Virus record (IMG/VR): IMGVR_UViG_3300030329_003538
Location: 1-36,426 of that record
From: a virus
Length of the DNA stretch: 36,426 nt
Strand: one strand, 5' to 3'
Below are positions 13,680-21,515 of the stretch, one piece after another. The position numbers and the translations under genes were made by a program. Each line of letters begins with the position of its first letter. The stretch's first letter is position 1. The notes under the pieces were generated by a model. The model searched no databases. It had not been told where the DNA came from and saw nothing but the letters and a program-made list of their open reading frames with translations.

Positions 13680-15285
13680 TTATCAATTCCTCAACTTTCA
13701 TTATCTTGTCTAAAAGTGTTAGTCCAAGCACGTCAAACTTAACATGTCCTAGTGCTTCTAAATCTGCCATTTCAAGTCCCGCAATCTTTTCTCCACCGCT
13801 GCGTTGATTTACCATCGGGCAAACCTTTGGTAGAGGTTCTGCCGATATAACAACTCCAGCAGCATGCTTGCCTTGAGTTTTAAATGTCCCCTCTATCTCA
13901 ATTGCCTGTTTAAAGAATTCAGCGTAATCACCGTCAAGATCTCCGTTGTCATTAATGAAACAAAAATCACGAAGGTCGTCGGCGTTGTTGATCAATGCCC
14001 ATCTGATGATAGATCTATCTTCTTCGTCCATCTCTTGTAACTGGTCAGAAATTGCAGCTTCGTCAGGAATGGACTTGGTGATCTCGTTCATTTCGCTAAA
14101 GCTACACACGTCACTAATACGCAGCACTTCTTTTAAGGCGCTCCTACCTTGCAGCCTGCCAAATGTAAGCATCTGACTCACGTTATCTTTACCGTAAGTA
14201 TTTTTAAGATACTCAATGATATCATCACGTTTGTTAGCTGGAACATCCATGTCAATGTCTGGAAGTGAATCAGTGCGGGCTGCATTATAAAACCTTTCAA
14301 ATAATAAATCAAACTCAATTGGGTCAATCTGAGTAATTTCAATGAGGTAAGAAATCAGGCACCCAGCAGCAGACCCTCGACCCGGACCAGCTAGCCACCC
14401 CTGATTTGTTACATATCTAATAATATCCTGTACGATCAAAAAATATCCAAACAGTTTAGCTTGCTTGATTACATCAAACTCCATAGTAAATCTGTCAAGA
14501 TATGTTTTCTTGTCCTCTTCTCTTTTTACCTTCCCGGTTTTATGTAGGAATTTTACCCACCCTTCGCGGCAAAGTTGTTTTAAATGTCCTTCTTCGGACT
14601 CACCCTCTGGGGTTGGGAACTTCGGAAGCATTGGCGGGTTAAGAATCTCATAATCTTCGCACAGCTTGTAGATTTCCTCTAAACATGACTCACCGTATTT
14701 ATCGTCGGGCATTTCTGCAAGAGACTTTAGATGAAATGTATCTTTTATGAAAAACTCTTCGTTTTTCTCTAGCTTGCCAGATCTCACAAGCGTATTAACC
14801 TTCGGTAGAGTCGTTTTCATGGCTGAACACAGCAGTATTCTATGAAGATGGGCGTGTTCACGCTCAATGTAATGAGAAGGTGACGTAAGTGGGTTTTGCT
14901 TGAATGTCAACCGCCTGTCACATGGAGAATCGCTATATTCGCCATCAGTAATGCAAATCAGGTTCCCTCTTTGACAAATCTCTTTCGTAATGTTAAGGTA
15001 CTCGTTACCCTCTGGACTTAAGGAAGACACAATCTCAATCAAATCAAACCACCCCTGCTTGTTTTTTGCAAACAGGATGTAATGGTCGAATGAGCAGCCA
15101 ATAATTGGTTTTATTCCACTATCCTTACAGGCTTTGTAGAACGACACCGCGCCTGATATCGACTTGTAGTCAGAGATTCCGCAGGCAACGTATCCATTCT
15201 CAACACATTTTTGGGATAGCTGTTTAGGCTTAGAGAAGCCCTTCAGCAACGAGTAGTGCGTGTAGTTACAAAGTGGGTATTTCAT
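13672..15285 (-). CDS. dnaE: DNA polymerase III alpha, N-terminal fragment (PHP and palm)
   Basis: 537 aa from ATG 15285, preceded by GAGAAAG; ATG 15306 is a possible earlier start without an SD. Residues 1-80 are PHP-like (YTHYSLLKG, GISDYKSISG, GIKPIIG), but the usual H-x-H-S metal motif is lost. The palm has GPGRGSAAGCLISYLI, PDIDMDVP (two catalytic Asp), QMLTFGRLQGRSALKEV, GKHAAGVVI and VKFDVLGL (third Asp). It ends LDKIMKVEELING, exactly before the variable linker that precedes GVFQLES in normal DnaE. Nothing conserved is missing between this piece and the next, so non-covalent reassembly with the spliced C-part is plausible. A palindromic element lies just upstream. Confidence 0.93.
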   Translation of the reverse strand: MKYPLCNYTHYSLLKGFSKPKQLSQKCVENGYVACGISDYKSISGAVSFYKACKDSGIKPIIGCSFDHYILFAKNKQGWFDLIEIVSSLSPEGNEYLNITKEICQRGNLICITDGEYSDSPCDRRLTFKQNPLTSPSHYIEREHAHLHRILLCSAMKTTLPKVNTLVRSGKLEKNEEFFIKDTFHLKSLAEMPDDKYGESCLEEIYKLCEDYEILNPPMLPKFPTPEGESEEGHLKQLCREGWVKFLHKTGKVKREEDKKTYLDRFTMEFDVIKQAKLFGYFLIVQDIIRYVTNQGWLAGPGRGSAAGCLISYLIEITQIDPIEFDLLFERFYNAARTDSLPDIDMDVPANKRDDIIEYLKNTYGKDNVSQMLTFGRLQGRSALKEVLRISDVCSFSEMNEITKSIPDEAAISDQLQEMDEEDRSIIRWALINNADDLRDFCFINDNGDLDGDYAEFFKQAIEIEGTFKTQGKHAAGVVISAEPLPKVCPMVNQRSGGEKIAGLEMADLEALGHVKFDVLGLTLLDKIMKVEELING

Positions 15286-15311
15286 ATTCTTTCTCAACAA
15301 AAACATAACAA

Positions 15312-15362
15312 CGTAGTATGAAACTAAACTACGGATTAACCGTAGTACCAGTTTGAACTACG
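15312..15362 (-). repeat. Palindromic leader element, copy 1, with four half-sites (dnaE N-part)
   Basis: The core 15328-15358 on the plus strand is ACTACGG-ATTAA-CCGTAGT followed by ACCAGTTTGAAC, a perfect 7-bp stem with a 5-nt loop. Around it are four hexamers in alternating orientation: CGTAGT 15312, ACTACG 15328, CGTAGT 15341, ACTACG 15357, spaced 16, 13 and 16 nt. It fills most of the 86-nt gap upstream of the polymerase gene. It may be an operator for a dimeric regulator or a switching pair of RNA hairpins. The core recurs at 10059-10089 before ssb. Confidence 0.68.
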
Positions 15363-15392
15363 AGGTTATGAGATCAATTCTTTCACAATTGT

Positions 15393-15731
15393 TTACTGCA
15401 ACATACGCTCTGATACAGTTTGATATTCTTCTAGTGTCAATCCAAGCCAATCCATCTTAGATACGGAGTGCCAATCAGAGAGGGCTTCATCGGCCTGCAT
15501 CTGCGTCCACTCTTTAGATAGTTTAATAAAAACTTCTACTTCCATTCTGTTTACAAAATCTGGATCTAGTATTCTTTTTAACATAAAGATGCTAGAGCGT
15601 ACCGAATAGTTACAGGTAGTTAATGCAACGCCCTCAAAAAGATCCTCAATGAGGCAAGCTGCATCTTCAATTTTTAAATACTTCGACATTATCTGTACAA
15701 TTTTATCCGCTTCGCCGGTGGTCGTAGGCAT
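15393..15731 (-). CDS. Hypothetical protein
   Basis: 112 aa, mostly alpha-helical in appearance, with no domain I recognise. ATG 15731 has AGGAG 6 nt upstream. It is the last gene before the polymerase leader, 12 nt downstream of the DUF1501 gene. There is no signal peptide, cysteine motif or membrane segment. Confidence 0.65.
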   Translation of the reverse strand: MPTTTGEADKIVQIMSKYLKIEDAACLIEDLFEGVALTTCNYSVRSSIFMLKRILDPDFVNRMEVEVFIKLSKEWTQMQADEALSDWHSVSKMDWLGLTLEEYQTVSERMLQ

Positions 15732-15743
15732 TCAATACTCCTT

Positions 15744-16973
15744 TTATAGTAATTCCTTAATTACACTGCCGCCGTTTGCCATCTTAATGGGTCTGCCGCT
15801 CTTAGACGTATGCTTTTTCTCTGTGTCGATTCCCAATGCCGACAAAGTTGTAGCCATCAAATCCGAAGCGGTGTACGACTTCCCATCAACTGTCTTTCCG
15901 TCAGGTGAGGTTTTTCCAATAGCCTGCCCCCCTTTGAATAGACCTCCGGAAACAAATGAGGACCACGTAGCAGCCCAATGGTCACGACCAGCATTTTGGT
16001 TGATACGAGGTGTGCGACCAAATTCCCCCATACATATTATAGCAGTATTTTGCCAAATGTCCAATCTTTTTAGGTCAAAAATCAGAGAATTTAGAACTTT
16101 ATCTAACTGTGGCAGTTTTGTTTGGAGGGTTTCATGCGTCATATTGTGCAAGTCCCAACCTCCGAAGCCAACTTCTACGAATGGGACTCCCTGTTGAATC
16201 AAACGCCGAGCCATAAGTGCTCCACGACCTAGACTTGTATTGCCGTATGCTTCAAGAACCTGTGCGGGTTCCTGTTCAATTTTAAGAGCATTCATCTGCG
16301 GACTTGTGTTCAGCTTAAAGGTTTTTTCAAGTAGCTTCTTGTGATCGCTTGGCATCTCCCCACGATTGCTTTTTATAAAATTATCCTCTATTACCGAAAG
16401 CATTCTAAGTCTGTTGACGTTTAGGTTGTCGCCCCCAAGATTTGGTACAGTTCCATTGCTACGAACAGAAAAGGGATTCCAAGCCGTCCCTAGAAACCCA
16501 CCACCGTGACTATTTGTGTCGATGGAGAAGAAAGCTGGAATTTCCAAACCTTTGTTTAGGGGTCCAAGCTCACTGGCAACAACCGATCCTATTGACGGGT
16601 GTACCATTCGAGGGTTGGGAGCAAAGCCCGTGTGCATCTTGTACCGGCCTCGCCCATGATCTGCCTCACGGGTGCTCATACTCCTAATAAGCGAGAAATC
16701 ACCCCCTCTCTGAGCGAGAAGTGGTAGGTGTTCTGAGATTTGGAAGTCACCAGTTGTGCTAATTGGCTTGAAAGGACCGCCCTCTTTGGTTCCCGGCTTC
16801 AAGTCCCACATGTCAATAGTAGGAGGACCGCCACCCAGCCAGATCAATATCGCTGCCTTTCGGTCTTTATGAAGTTTGGAATGATTATGTATAATCTGTT
16901 GACCAAATGTTAGCGAAGTACTGGCTAGGGTGGCTAGTCCTGTTGAATGTTGTATGAATTGTCTTCTGTTCAT
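15744..16973 (-). CDS. TAT-exported DUF1501 (alkaline phosphatase-like fold) protein, copy A
   Basis: 409 aa. The N-terminus NRRQFIQHSTGLATLASTS has twin arginines plus a hydrophobic stretch, a TAT-type signal. DUF1501 landmarks: IWLGGGPPTIDMWDLKPG, FGGWDLHNMTHE, CMGEFGRTPRINQNAGRDHW and GRPI near the end. DUF1501 proteins belong to the sulfatase/alkaline-phosphatase-like superfamily, occur mainly in Planctomycetota and relatives, and have no settled reaction. The length is usual for the family and no truncation is seen. It starts in an ATGA overlap with glf. It is unexpected in a phage; it may modify the host envelope or be an acquired host gene. Confidence 0.9.
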   Translation of the reverse strand: MNRRQFIQHSTGLATLASTSLTFGQQIIHNHSKLHKDRKAAILIWLGGGPPTIDMWDLKPGTKEGGPFKPISTTGDFQISEHLPLLAQRGGDFSLIRSMSTREADHGRGRYKMHTGFAPNPRMVHPSIGSVVASELGPLNKGLEIPAFFSIDTNSHGGGFLGTAWNPFSVRSNGTVPNLGGDNLNVNRLRMLSVIEDNFIKSNRGEMPSDHKKLLEKTFKLNTSPQMNALKIEQEPAQVLEAYGNTSLGRGALMARRLIQQGVPFVEVGFGGWDLHNMTHETLQTKLPQLDKVLNSLIFDLKRLDIWQNTAIICMGEFGRTPRINQNAGRDHWAATWSSFVSGGLFKGGQAIGKTSPDGKTVDGKSYTASDLMATTLSALGIDTEKKHTSKSGRPIKMANGGSVIKELL

Positions 16974-18055
16974 TTTAGCTCTTTCTTTGCTGTGCTCATT
17001 GAGGATGCAATAACTTGGTGCATATCATAATATTTATATTCAGCTAACCTGCCGCCAAATATGTACTTATCTTTTATCAGGCTCTTGTATCTATAAAACT
17101 TGTCTTGATTCTTTTTGTCATTTATCGGGTAAAATTTTTCTTTGCCCCTCGTCCACGTCTGGGGGTATTCTTTAGTAAAAACAGTATCCTTTTGCCCCGT
17201 GTTGTTAAAGTGTTTGTGTTCAACTATTCTGGTGTACGGCGTGTCTACATCTGTATAGTTTACCGCCGCCACACCTTGAAAATCTAGATCTTTCCGATCA
17301 TTGTGTTCGAACCTAAGACTTCTCCACTCTAATTCTCCATATTCGTATTCAAAAAACTCATCTATCGCTCCGGTGTAAACCACTCTTTTAGCCATTTTAT
17401 CATATGATTCACGGTTTGTCAAGTAGTTTTTTCCCAACTCGACAGGAATTCCTTCTAGCATATTTTGAAATATCTGAGTGTACCCGCCTGTGGGAATGCC
17501 TTGATACCTGTCGTTGAAATAGTTATCGTCATAAGCTAGCCTAATCGGTAGCCTTTTTATGATTGATGCTGGTAAATTTTTAGGATCTGTATTCCACTGC
17601 TTATACGTATAGCCGTAAACAAACTTTTCATACAATTCTTTGCCGACCTGTGATAATATCCACTCCTCTAGGTTGTTGGGAGATTCATTGTGAATTTTTA
17701 CGCTATCTAGATACGCTTTTGCCTCGCTGGGTGTAGATACGCCGCATATTTGATACAGGGTCATCAAATTTATTGGAAACGAATAAATCTCATTCTTGTA
17801 GTTAACCTTTGGTCTGTAGGTGAAGTTATTGAAGTCTGTAAACTGACCGATGTAGTCCCATATGGGTTGGCTGTTTGTGTGAAATATGTGAGGGCCGTAG
17901 ACATGGACATCTATTCCCAGCTTCTTTTTCGTAAAACAATTGCCACCTACATGATCTCTTTTATCAATGACTAGACATTTTTTGCCCCTGTCCGTAGCCT
18001 GTCTAGCAAATGTAGCACCAAACAGACCACATCCTACAACCAAGTAGTCATACAT
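16970..18055 (-). CDS. glf: UDP-galactopyranose mutase
   Basis: 361 aa. The FAD-binding Rossmann motif is VVGCGLFGATFARQATDRGK (residues 6-25), followed by VIDKRDHVGGNCF and VHVYGPHIFHT, the hallmark of Glf. Further family segments are YKNEIYSFPINLMTLYQI, GYTYKQWNTDP and RYQGIPTGGYTQIF. The C-terminus YKYYDMHQVIASSM is also typical. It interconverts UDP-galactopyranose and UDP-galactofuranose in the cytoplasm. It probably supplies Galf to nearby transferases. Length matches cellular homologues (360-390 aa). Confidence 0.95.
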   Translation of the reverse strand: MYDYLVVGCGLFGATFARQATDRGKKCLVIDKRDHVGGNCFTKKKLGIDVHVYGPHIFHTNSQPIWDYIGQFTDFNNFTYRPKVNYKNEIYSFPINLMTLYQICGVSTPSEAKAYLDSVKIHNESPNNLEEWILSQVGKELYEKFVYGYTYKQWNTDPKNLPASIIKRLPIRLAYDDNYFNDRYQGIPTGGYTQIFQNMLEGIPVELGKNYLTNRESYDKMAKRVVYTGAIDEFFEYEYGELEWRSLRFEHNDRKDLDFQGVAAVNYTDVDTPYTRIVEHKHFNNTGQKDTVFTKEYPQTWTRGKEKFYPINDKKNQDKFYRYKSLIKDKYIFGGRLAEYKYYDMHQVIASSMSTAKKELK

Positions 18056-18066
18056 GGTACTTCCAT

Positions 18067-18831
18067 TTAAATATTTTTATATTCTTTAAAGAATTTATCG
18101 TTCAACATCTTCTCCGTTATGTATTCTATATCTTCTTCGTAATCTAAACTAATAGATTCACTCTCTACTTTTTTTGTAACTATTTTATAGCCATTTTCAA
18201 TAAGTCTTAGGAACTCATGATCTTCAATTTTGTCCATTGGTGTTTGTTGCATTTTACAGTATGCTTCAAGAGTGCTTCTTTTCCAAGAAGTTATATGATG
18301 GGCTTTTAATCTATAATCAACAGGATTTTTTTTAGAACAGGGTATATCCCCGCGAGAGATATACATAATTTCATTATAACAATTTGTAACAACTTTAAAA
18401 TCTCCTATTGAATTTTCTTTTTTAAATTCAGTGACTAGCATCGAAGCATCCGCACTCTCGGAGGATTTTAACGCATCTAAGCTTACTCTAATGTGTTCAG
18501 GATTTAACAAAAGTTCATCACCCATAATTTGTACAAATACATCTCCGTTAATATTACGAATAGCCTCAACTGTTCTTTCTGTGCCATTTTTATTTTTGGC
18601 GGATGTCATTACAGCTTTGCCTCCATTGTCTTTAACTAAGGAAGCTATCTTTTCGCTATCTGTAGCAACATAAACATCTGAAATATCTAAACTTTGTTGG
18701 ACTCTTTTTAGGACATGAATTACTGAGGGCATTCCGCATATAGGTATCAACGCCTTTTGATGAATTCTACTAGAATTTAACCTTGCTGGAATAATCCCTA
18801 CAACTTTGGCTTTTGAGGTGGCTTTAGTCAT
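18067..18831 (-). CDS. CMP-sugar (Kdo-type) cytidylyltransferase
   Basis: 254 aa. KdsB-like signature: GIIPARLNSSRIHQKALIPI at residues 12-31, then VYVATDSEKIASLV, GTERTVEAIRNI, FVQIMGDELLLNPEHI (QGDEP replaced by MGDEL), YISRGDIPC, and a C-terminal LRLIENGYKIV. The closest known activity is CMP-3-deoxy-manno-octulosonate synthesis; the RLP/GKP motif is altered (SSRIHQK), so another nonulosonate or octulosonate is possible. It overlaps the sialyltransferase-like gene upstream by 8 nt, so donor synthesis and transfer are encoded together. Confidence 0.82.
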   Translation of the reverse strand: MTKATSKAKVVGIIPARLNSSRIHQKALIPICGMPSVIHVLKRVQQSLDISDVYVATDSEKIASLVKDNGGKAVMTSAKNKNGTERTVEAIRNINGDVFVQIMGDELLLNPEHIRVSLDALKSSESADASMLVTEFKKENSIGDFKVVTNCYNEIMYISRGDIPCSKKNPVDYRLKAHHITSWKRSTLEAYCKMQQTPMDKIEDHEFLRLIENGYKIVTKKVESESISLDYEEDIEYITEKMLNDKFFKEYKNI

Positions 18832-19480
18832 ATATTCTTCTTACCTTTTTGTTGTCAACTAATAAATTAATAATTTTGATCTCAGAGCATAGATCGTGTG
18901 CTCCGTGAGGATCAGTAAAATCTGTTCTTTTATAAACTAGCTCACCATCTATAAGTTCTGGTTTCCATGATGGGTAATTGGTTGTTTCATCCTGTGAAGC
19001 AAAACCAGCTATACTCACACTATGGTGCGTCCTAAGATAATACAATATAACGCATAGGCCAGTTGTCAGAAAACGAAATCCTGTGCCATCTTCTGTTGCT
19101 GCGAGAATTAAAGAATAAGTATCAAATAAATGCTGCATACTAAAGTAGTCTGTCTGCTTGTCAGACATTTCTATAAAGTCGATTATCTCTCGGTCTGTAA
19201 TGACACCTAAATTAGAAGCAGGAGAACATCTATCAACAATCAAAACTTTATTAATATTTTGCTGGTTAGTGTAATTTGATAAGGGTTTATGCCAACCAAT
19301 TTGTTCACCTATTATTGCATAGGTGCTGCTTTTTCTCCCTAGGTCGTGGGCCATGTTTGGATCTGGTAAATGTTTTACTCTTACGACTTCATCATGTGAG
19401 TCTATAATTTCTCCACATCCTTTGCCTCTAATAGACGCAGACATTCCGACTATACATACTTTAGGTTTTTTTACTTTCAT
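18824..19480 (-). CDS. GT29 sialyltransferase-like glycosyltransferase
   Basis: 218 aa. Sialylmotif-like blocks: VCIVGMSASIRGKGCGEIID followed by HDEVVRVKHL (L motif), TGFRFLTTGLCVILYYL (S motif) and DPHGAHDLCSEIKIINLL (His motif). This is the layout of GT29-like enzymes found in phages and bacteria. No membrane anchor is seen, unlike animal Golgi forms. GT29 enzymes use CMP-activated sugars, and the next gene encodes a CMP-sugar synthetase, so the pair forms a plausible pathway. ATG 19480 lacks a strong SD. Confidence 0.8.
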   Translation of the reverse strand: MKVKKPKVCIVGMSASIRGKGCGEIIDSHDEVVRVKHLPDPNMAHDLGRKSSTYAIIGEQIGWHKPLSNYTNQQNINKVLIVDRCSPASNLGVITDREIIDFIEMSDKQTDYFSMQHLFDTYSLILAATEDGTGFRFLTTGLCVILYYLRTHHSVSIAGFASQDETTNYPSWKPELIDGELVYKRTDFTDPHGAHDLCSEIKIINLLVDNKKVRRIYD

Positions 19481-19508
19481 ATTTATGCCGCTATGCCTTT
19501 ATTTTTAT

Positions 19509-20558
19509 TCACACCCATTCTTCAGCCCTTTTTTGCATTTGACTTTCTTGATACCACTTTGCATCTAGATGTCCACACGGTAGAAAAACCAAATCCTCTT
19601 GTGACATCTGCCACATTATGGATGCAAATTCACACCAGTAGGCTGGCACTCTCTTGCTGTAGTATTCACTTCTAGGCTTAATCCTGTTTTCATTCTTTTT
19701 ACAGAAAAAGTCTACTTTGGGGATAATGTCCTTTTCGTTAAAGAACCCGTGTAACTCTTCGTATAGATTTCTTTTAGACACAATCTGTTGCCAGATCGCG
19801 GCTATTCCAAAGTCTGGCTCTATACCAACTAAGTCTAGGAATTCAAAAGCTAGATCGTGATCAAAATCTGAAAATATAAAATCAAATACTTTTTTTTCGC
19901 CTTGCTTGTCAAAATCTACCCAAGAACAACTACAGATAGAAGCGGCACATAAGATTACATTACTTTCTTGATCTAATACGTGAGGTAAAACGTCCCAATT
20001 GATAAAATCATATATGTCATAATGATTGTGACACTTAGTATTCCAAGATCCGCTTAAGGTTCCTACAATTTTAGATTCTTTTTTAAATAGCTTATCTATA
20101 TCCGCTAGGTAGACTCTGGATTCGGCCCATTTATTGTCTGAGTATTTTGGATCTATGTCTAGCTCGTTGAGGTTGCGTATTTTTAATCCTGGAATATCTA
20201 CATCTTCGTTGTTAAACTGCTGCTTGGAGTGTGTCAGCAGCAGAACTTCAACATCCCCATCTTCTAGACACGTTGTTGGTTCTTGTTCGGCAAGTGCGAT
20301 TGATCTATCAATGCACTTTTTGTCCACGTCGTGCTTTCTACATTTAGGTCTTTGTAGATTTGCTAGACATGAAAACCCGTTGACCATCCTCCGCCTAGAG
20401 TTTTGGGTGTCTACAAAATGTTTTACTCTCTCTCCCCGTGTAGCATCTTGACACCACTGCCAGTTCGGAGGTTTGGTGCCCATTTCTTTTTCGAAAACGT
20501 GACAAAATCCAGCACTTGGACACTGGCACTTTGAGAAATCTATCTCGCTGATTTCCAA
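19509..20558 (-). CDS. Cys-rich N-terminal protein of unknown function
   Basis: 349 aa. TTG 20558 is chosen as start because AGGAG lies 7 nt upstream and no ATG occurs early in the frame. The first 80 residues hold a cysteine series (KCQCPSAGFCHVF, WQWCQD, GFSCLANLQRPKCRKH, KKCID) that could bind metal. The remainder has VEVLLLTHSKQQF, then a repeated acidic helical part, and the C-terminus YWCEFASIMWQMSQEDLVFL, which might be an acceptor or nucleotide-sugar region. I cannot assign a family. The position inside a glycan island suggests glycan modification. Confidence 0.65.
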   Translation of the reverse strand: MEISEIDFSKCQCPSAGFCHVFEKEMGTKPPNWQWCQDATRGERVKHFVDTQNSRRRMVNGFSCLANLQRPKCRKHDVDKKCIDRSIALAEQEPTTCLEDGDVEVLLLTHSKQQFNNEDVDIPGLKIRNLNELDIDPKYSDNKWAESRVYLADIDKLFKKESKIVGTLSGSWNTKCHNHYDIYDFINWDVLPHVLDQESNVILCAASICSCSWVDFDKQGEKKVFDFIFSDFDHDLAFEFLDLVGIEPDFGIAAIWQQIVSKRNLYEELHGFFNEKDIIPKVDFFCKKNENRIKPRSEYYSKRVPAYWCEFASIMWQMSQEDLVFLPCGHLDAKWYQESQMQKRAEEWV

Positions 20559-20585
20559 TTATTTTCTCCTGATCCTCGCCAGTCC

Positions 20586-21188
20586 TTACCAAGCTTTACA
20601 AGACCAGTATCTAGCTTTCCATCTTGGTCCAGGGTTATCACAGTTATGACATACCTTGAATGATTTTCGGCGTTCTGGTTCAAAGTTTACCTTAACAACA
20701 TTACCCTTGGCGTTTTTGACGTACACGCTCATTTTTTTAGGGCCGTTAGGTGTTCTAAATGGCTTATTTAGTTTTACGGCTTTGCCTTGATATTCAGAAG
20801 CTCTAACGGGTATTAGAACCCTTCCGTTTTTTTTATAGATACCTCTCCTATTGTAGGTGAATATCTCACCGGTTTTTGGGTCTTGGTATTTGAATTCTTT
20901 TGATATAGCAAATTTCCACTCTTCCTCATCTTCTGAAAAGTCAACATAATCTTCTTTTTTTGGCACTACAAAGTTTGATTCATCGACCTCTTCTTCAAAT
21001 CCAAACGCTTCGTATGTAAACTGAAAGTCTGCTGATTCTACATAGTCAATACCTTCACAGGCTTTACTAATGCATATTGCTGTGCGTTGCTTTCGGTCTG
21101 GATACTCTTCTTTCATTTTGGTGTCGCTCATACAGCGACCCATGAATTTGTTTTTTTCTTCTTTCCCCTTTTTGGATGGGATGGGCAT
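20586..21188 (-). CDS. Phage-type two-module protein of unknown function
   Basis: 200 aa with AGGAG 6 nt before ATG 21188. The N-terminal module (MPIPSKKGKEEKNKFMGRCM, then EYPDRKQRTAICISKACEG) resembles the short segment found at the ends of several phage structural or protease-associated proteins. The C-terminal module (KKMSVYVKNAKGNVVKVNFE, then CHNCDNPGPRWKARYWSCKAW) resembles a conserved phage C-terminal domain with CxxC, familiar from T4-like cyanophages. An acidic linker (about residues 50-95) joins them. The role is unknown; a virion-associated role is my inference. Confidence 0.7.
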   Translation of the reverse strand: MPIPSKKGKEEKNKFMGRCMSDTKMKEEYPDRKQRTAICISKACEGIDYVESADFQFTYEAFGFEEEVDESNFVVPKKEDYVDFSEDEEEWKFAISKEFKYQDPKTGEIFTYNRRGIYKKNGRVLIPVRASEYQGKAVKLNKPFRTPNGPKKMSVYVKNAKGNVVKVNFEPERRKSFKVCHNCDNPGPRWKARYWSCKAW

Positions 21189-21209
21189 TATCTACTCCTA
21201 AAAAATTCT

Positions 21210-21458
21210 CTAACCCTGGGTTTGTCTGTATCTAGTCTTTAACACGAAATCTTTCACCTCTTCTGGTGGAGGTAGTAACAGGGGAGCCGGGGCAACAAGA
21301 GGTGGGTTTATTTGTCTTTGTGGAGCTTGGATTGGCACAGGAACCGGAACCTTTATTTTTTTAATAAAGATTGGTACGTGTCTATAGCCTTCCCATCCTA
21401 TATACAAGGACAAACACAAAGATAAGCACACAAAAAAACCTAAGATAAAGTTCTTCAT
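21210..21458 (-). CDS. Small membrane-anchored proline-rich protein
   Basis: 82 aa. Residues 3-20 (NFILGFFVCLSLCLSLYI) form an N-terminal membrane helix or uncleaved signal. After it comes a basic stretch and a proline-rich periplasmic-type segment (KVPVPVPIQAPQRQ, LLLPPPEEV). An AGGGG-type SD lies a few nt before ATG 21458. The layout resembles small phage envelope proteins; a spanin or superinfection-exclusion role is possible but unsupported by any motif. Confidence 0.6.
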   Translation of the reverse strand: MKNFILGFFVCLSLCLSLYIGWEGYRHVPIFIKKIKVPVPVPIQAPQRQINPPLVAPAPLLLPPPEEVKDFVLKTRYRQTQG

Positions 21459-21499
21459 ATTCCACCCCTTCTTGCGATTAAATTATATATAACATCCTA

Positions 21500-21515
21500 T
21501 AATACTATAGTATTA
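21500..21515. repeat. Perfect 16-bp palindrome at end of DUF1501 gene
   Basis: TAATACTATAGTATTA reads the same on both strands. It covers the stop codon region of the upstream DUF1501 gene (stop at 21505) and the start of the 46-nt gap before the membrane-protein gene. It may be an operator or the core of a weak promoter region; an AT-rich TATATATAAT follows at about 21481-21490 on the minus strand. Confidence 0.5.

Noticed and set aside
15649-16197. Plus-strand open frame of 182 codons
   Set aside because: It lies opposite the DUF1501 and preceding genes, matches no family and has no SD. It mirrors codon bias of the minus-strand genes.
20395-20592. Second small gene overlapping the TTG-start gene at 20558
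   Set aside because: No SD, no recognisable sequence, and it is wholly inside the frame of the larger gene apart from its start.
21500-21515. T7-like phage RNA polymerase promoter
   Set aside because: TAATACTATAG only partly resembles the T7 consensus and lacks the spacing and binding part; the palindrome explains it better. No phage RNA polymerase gene is in view.
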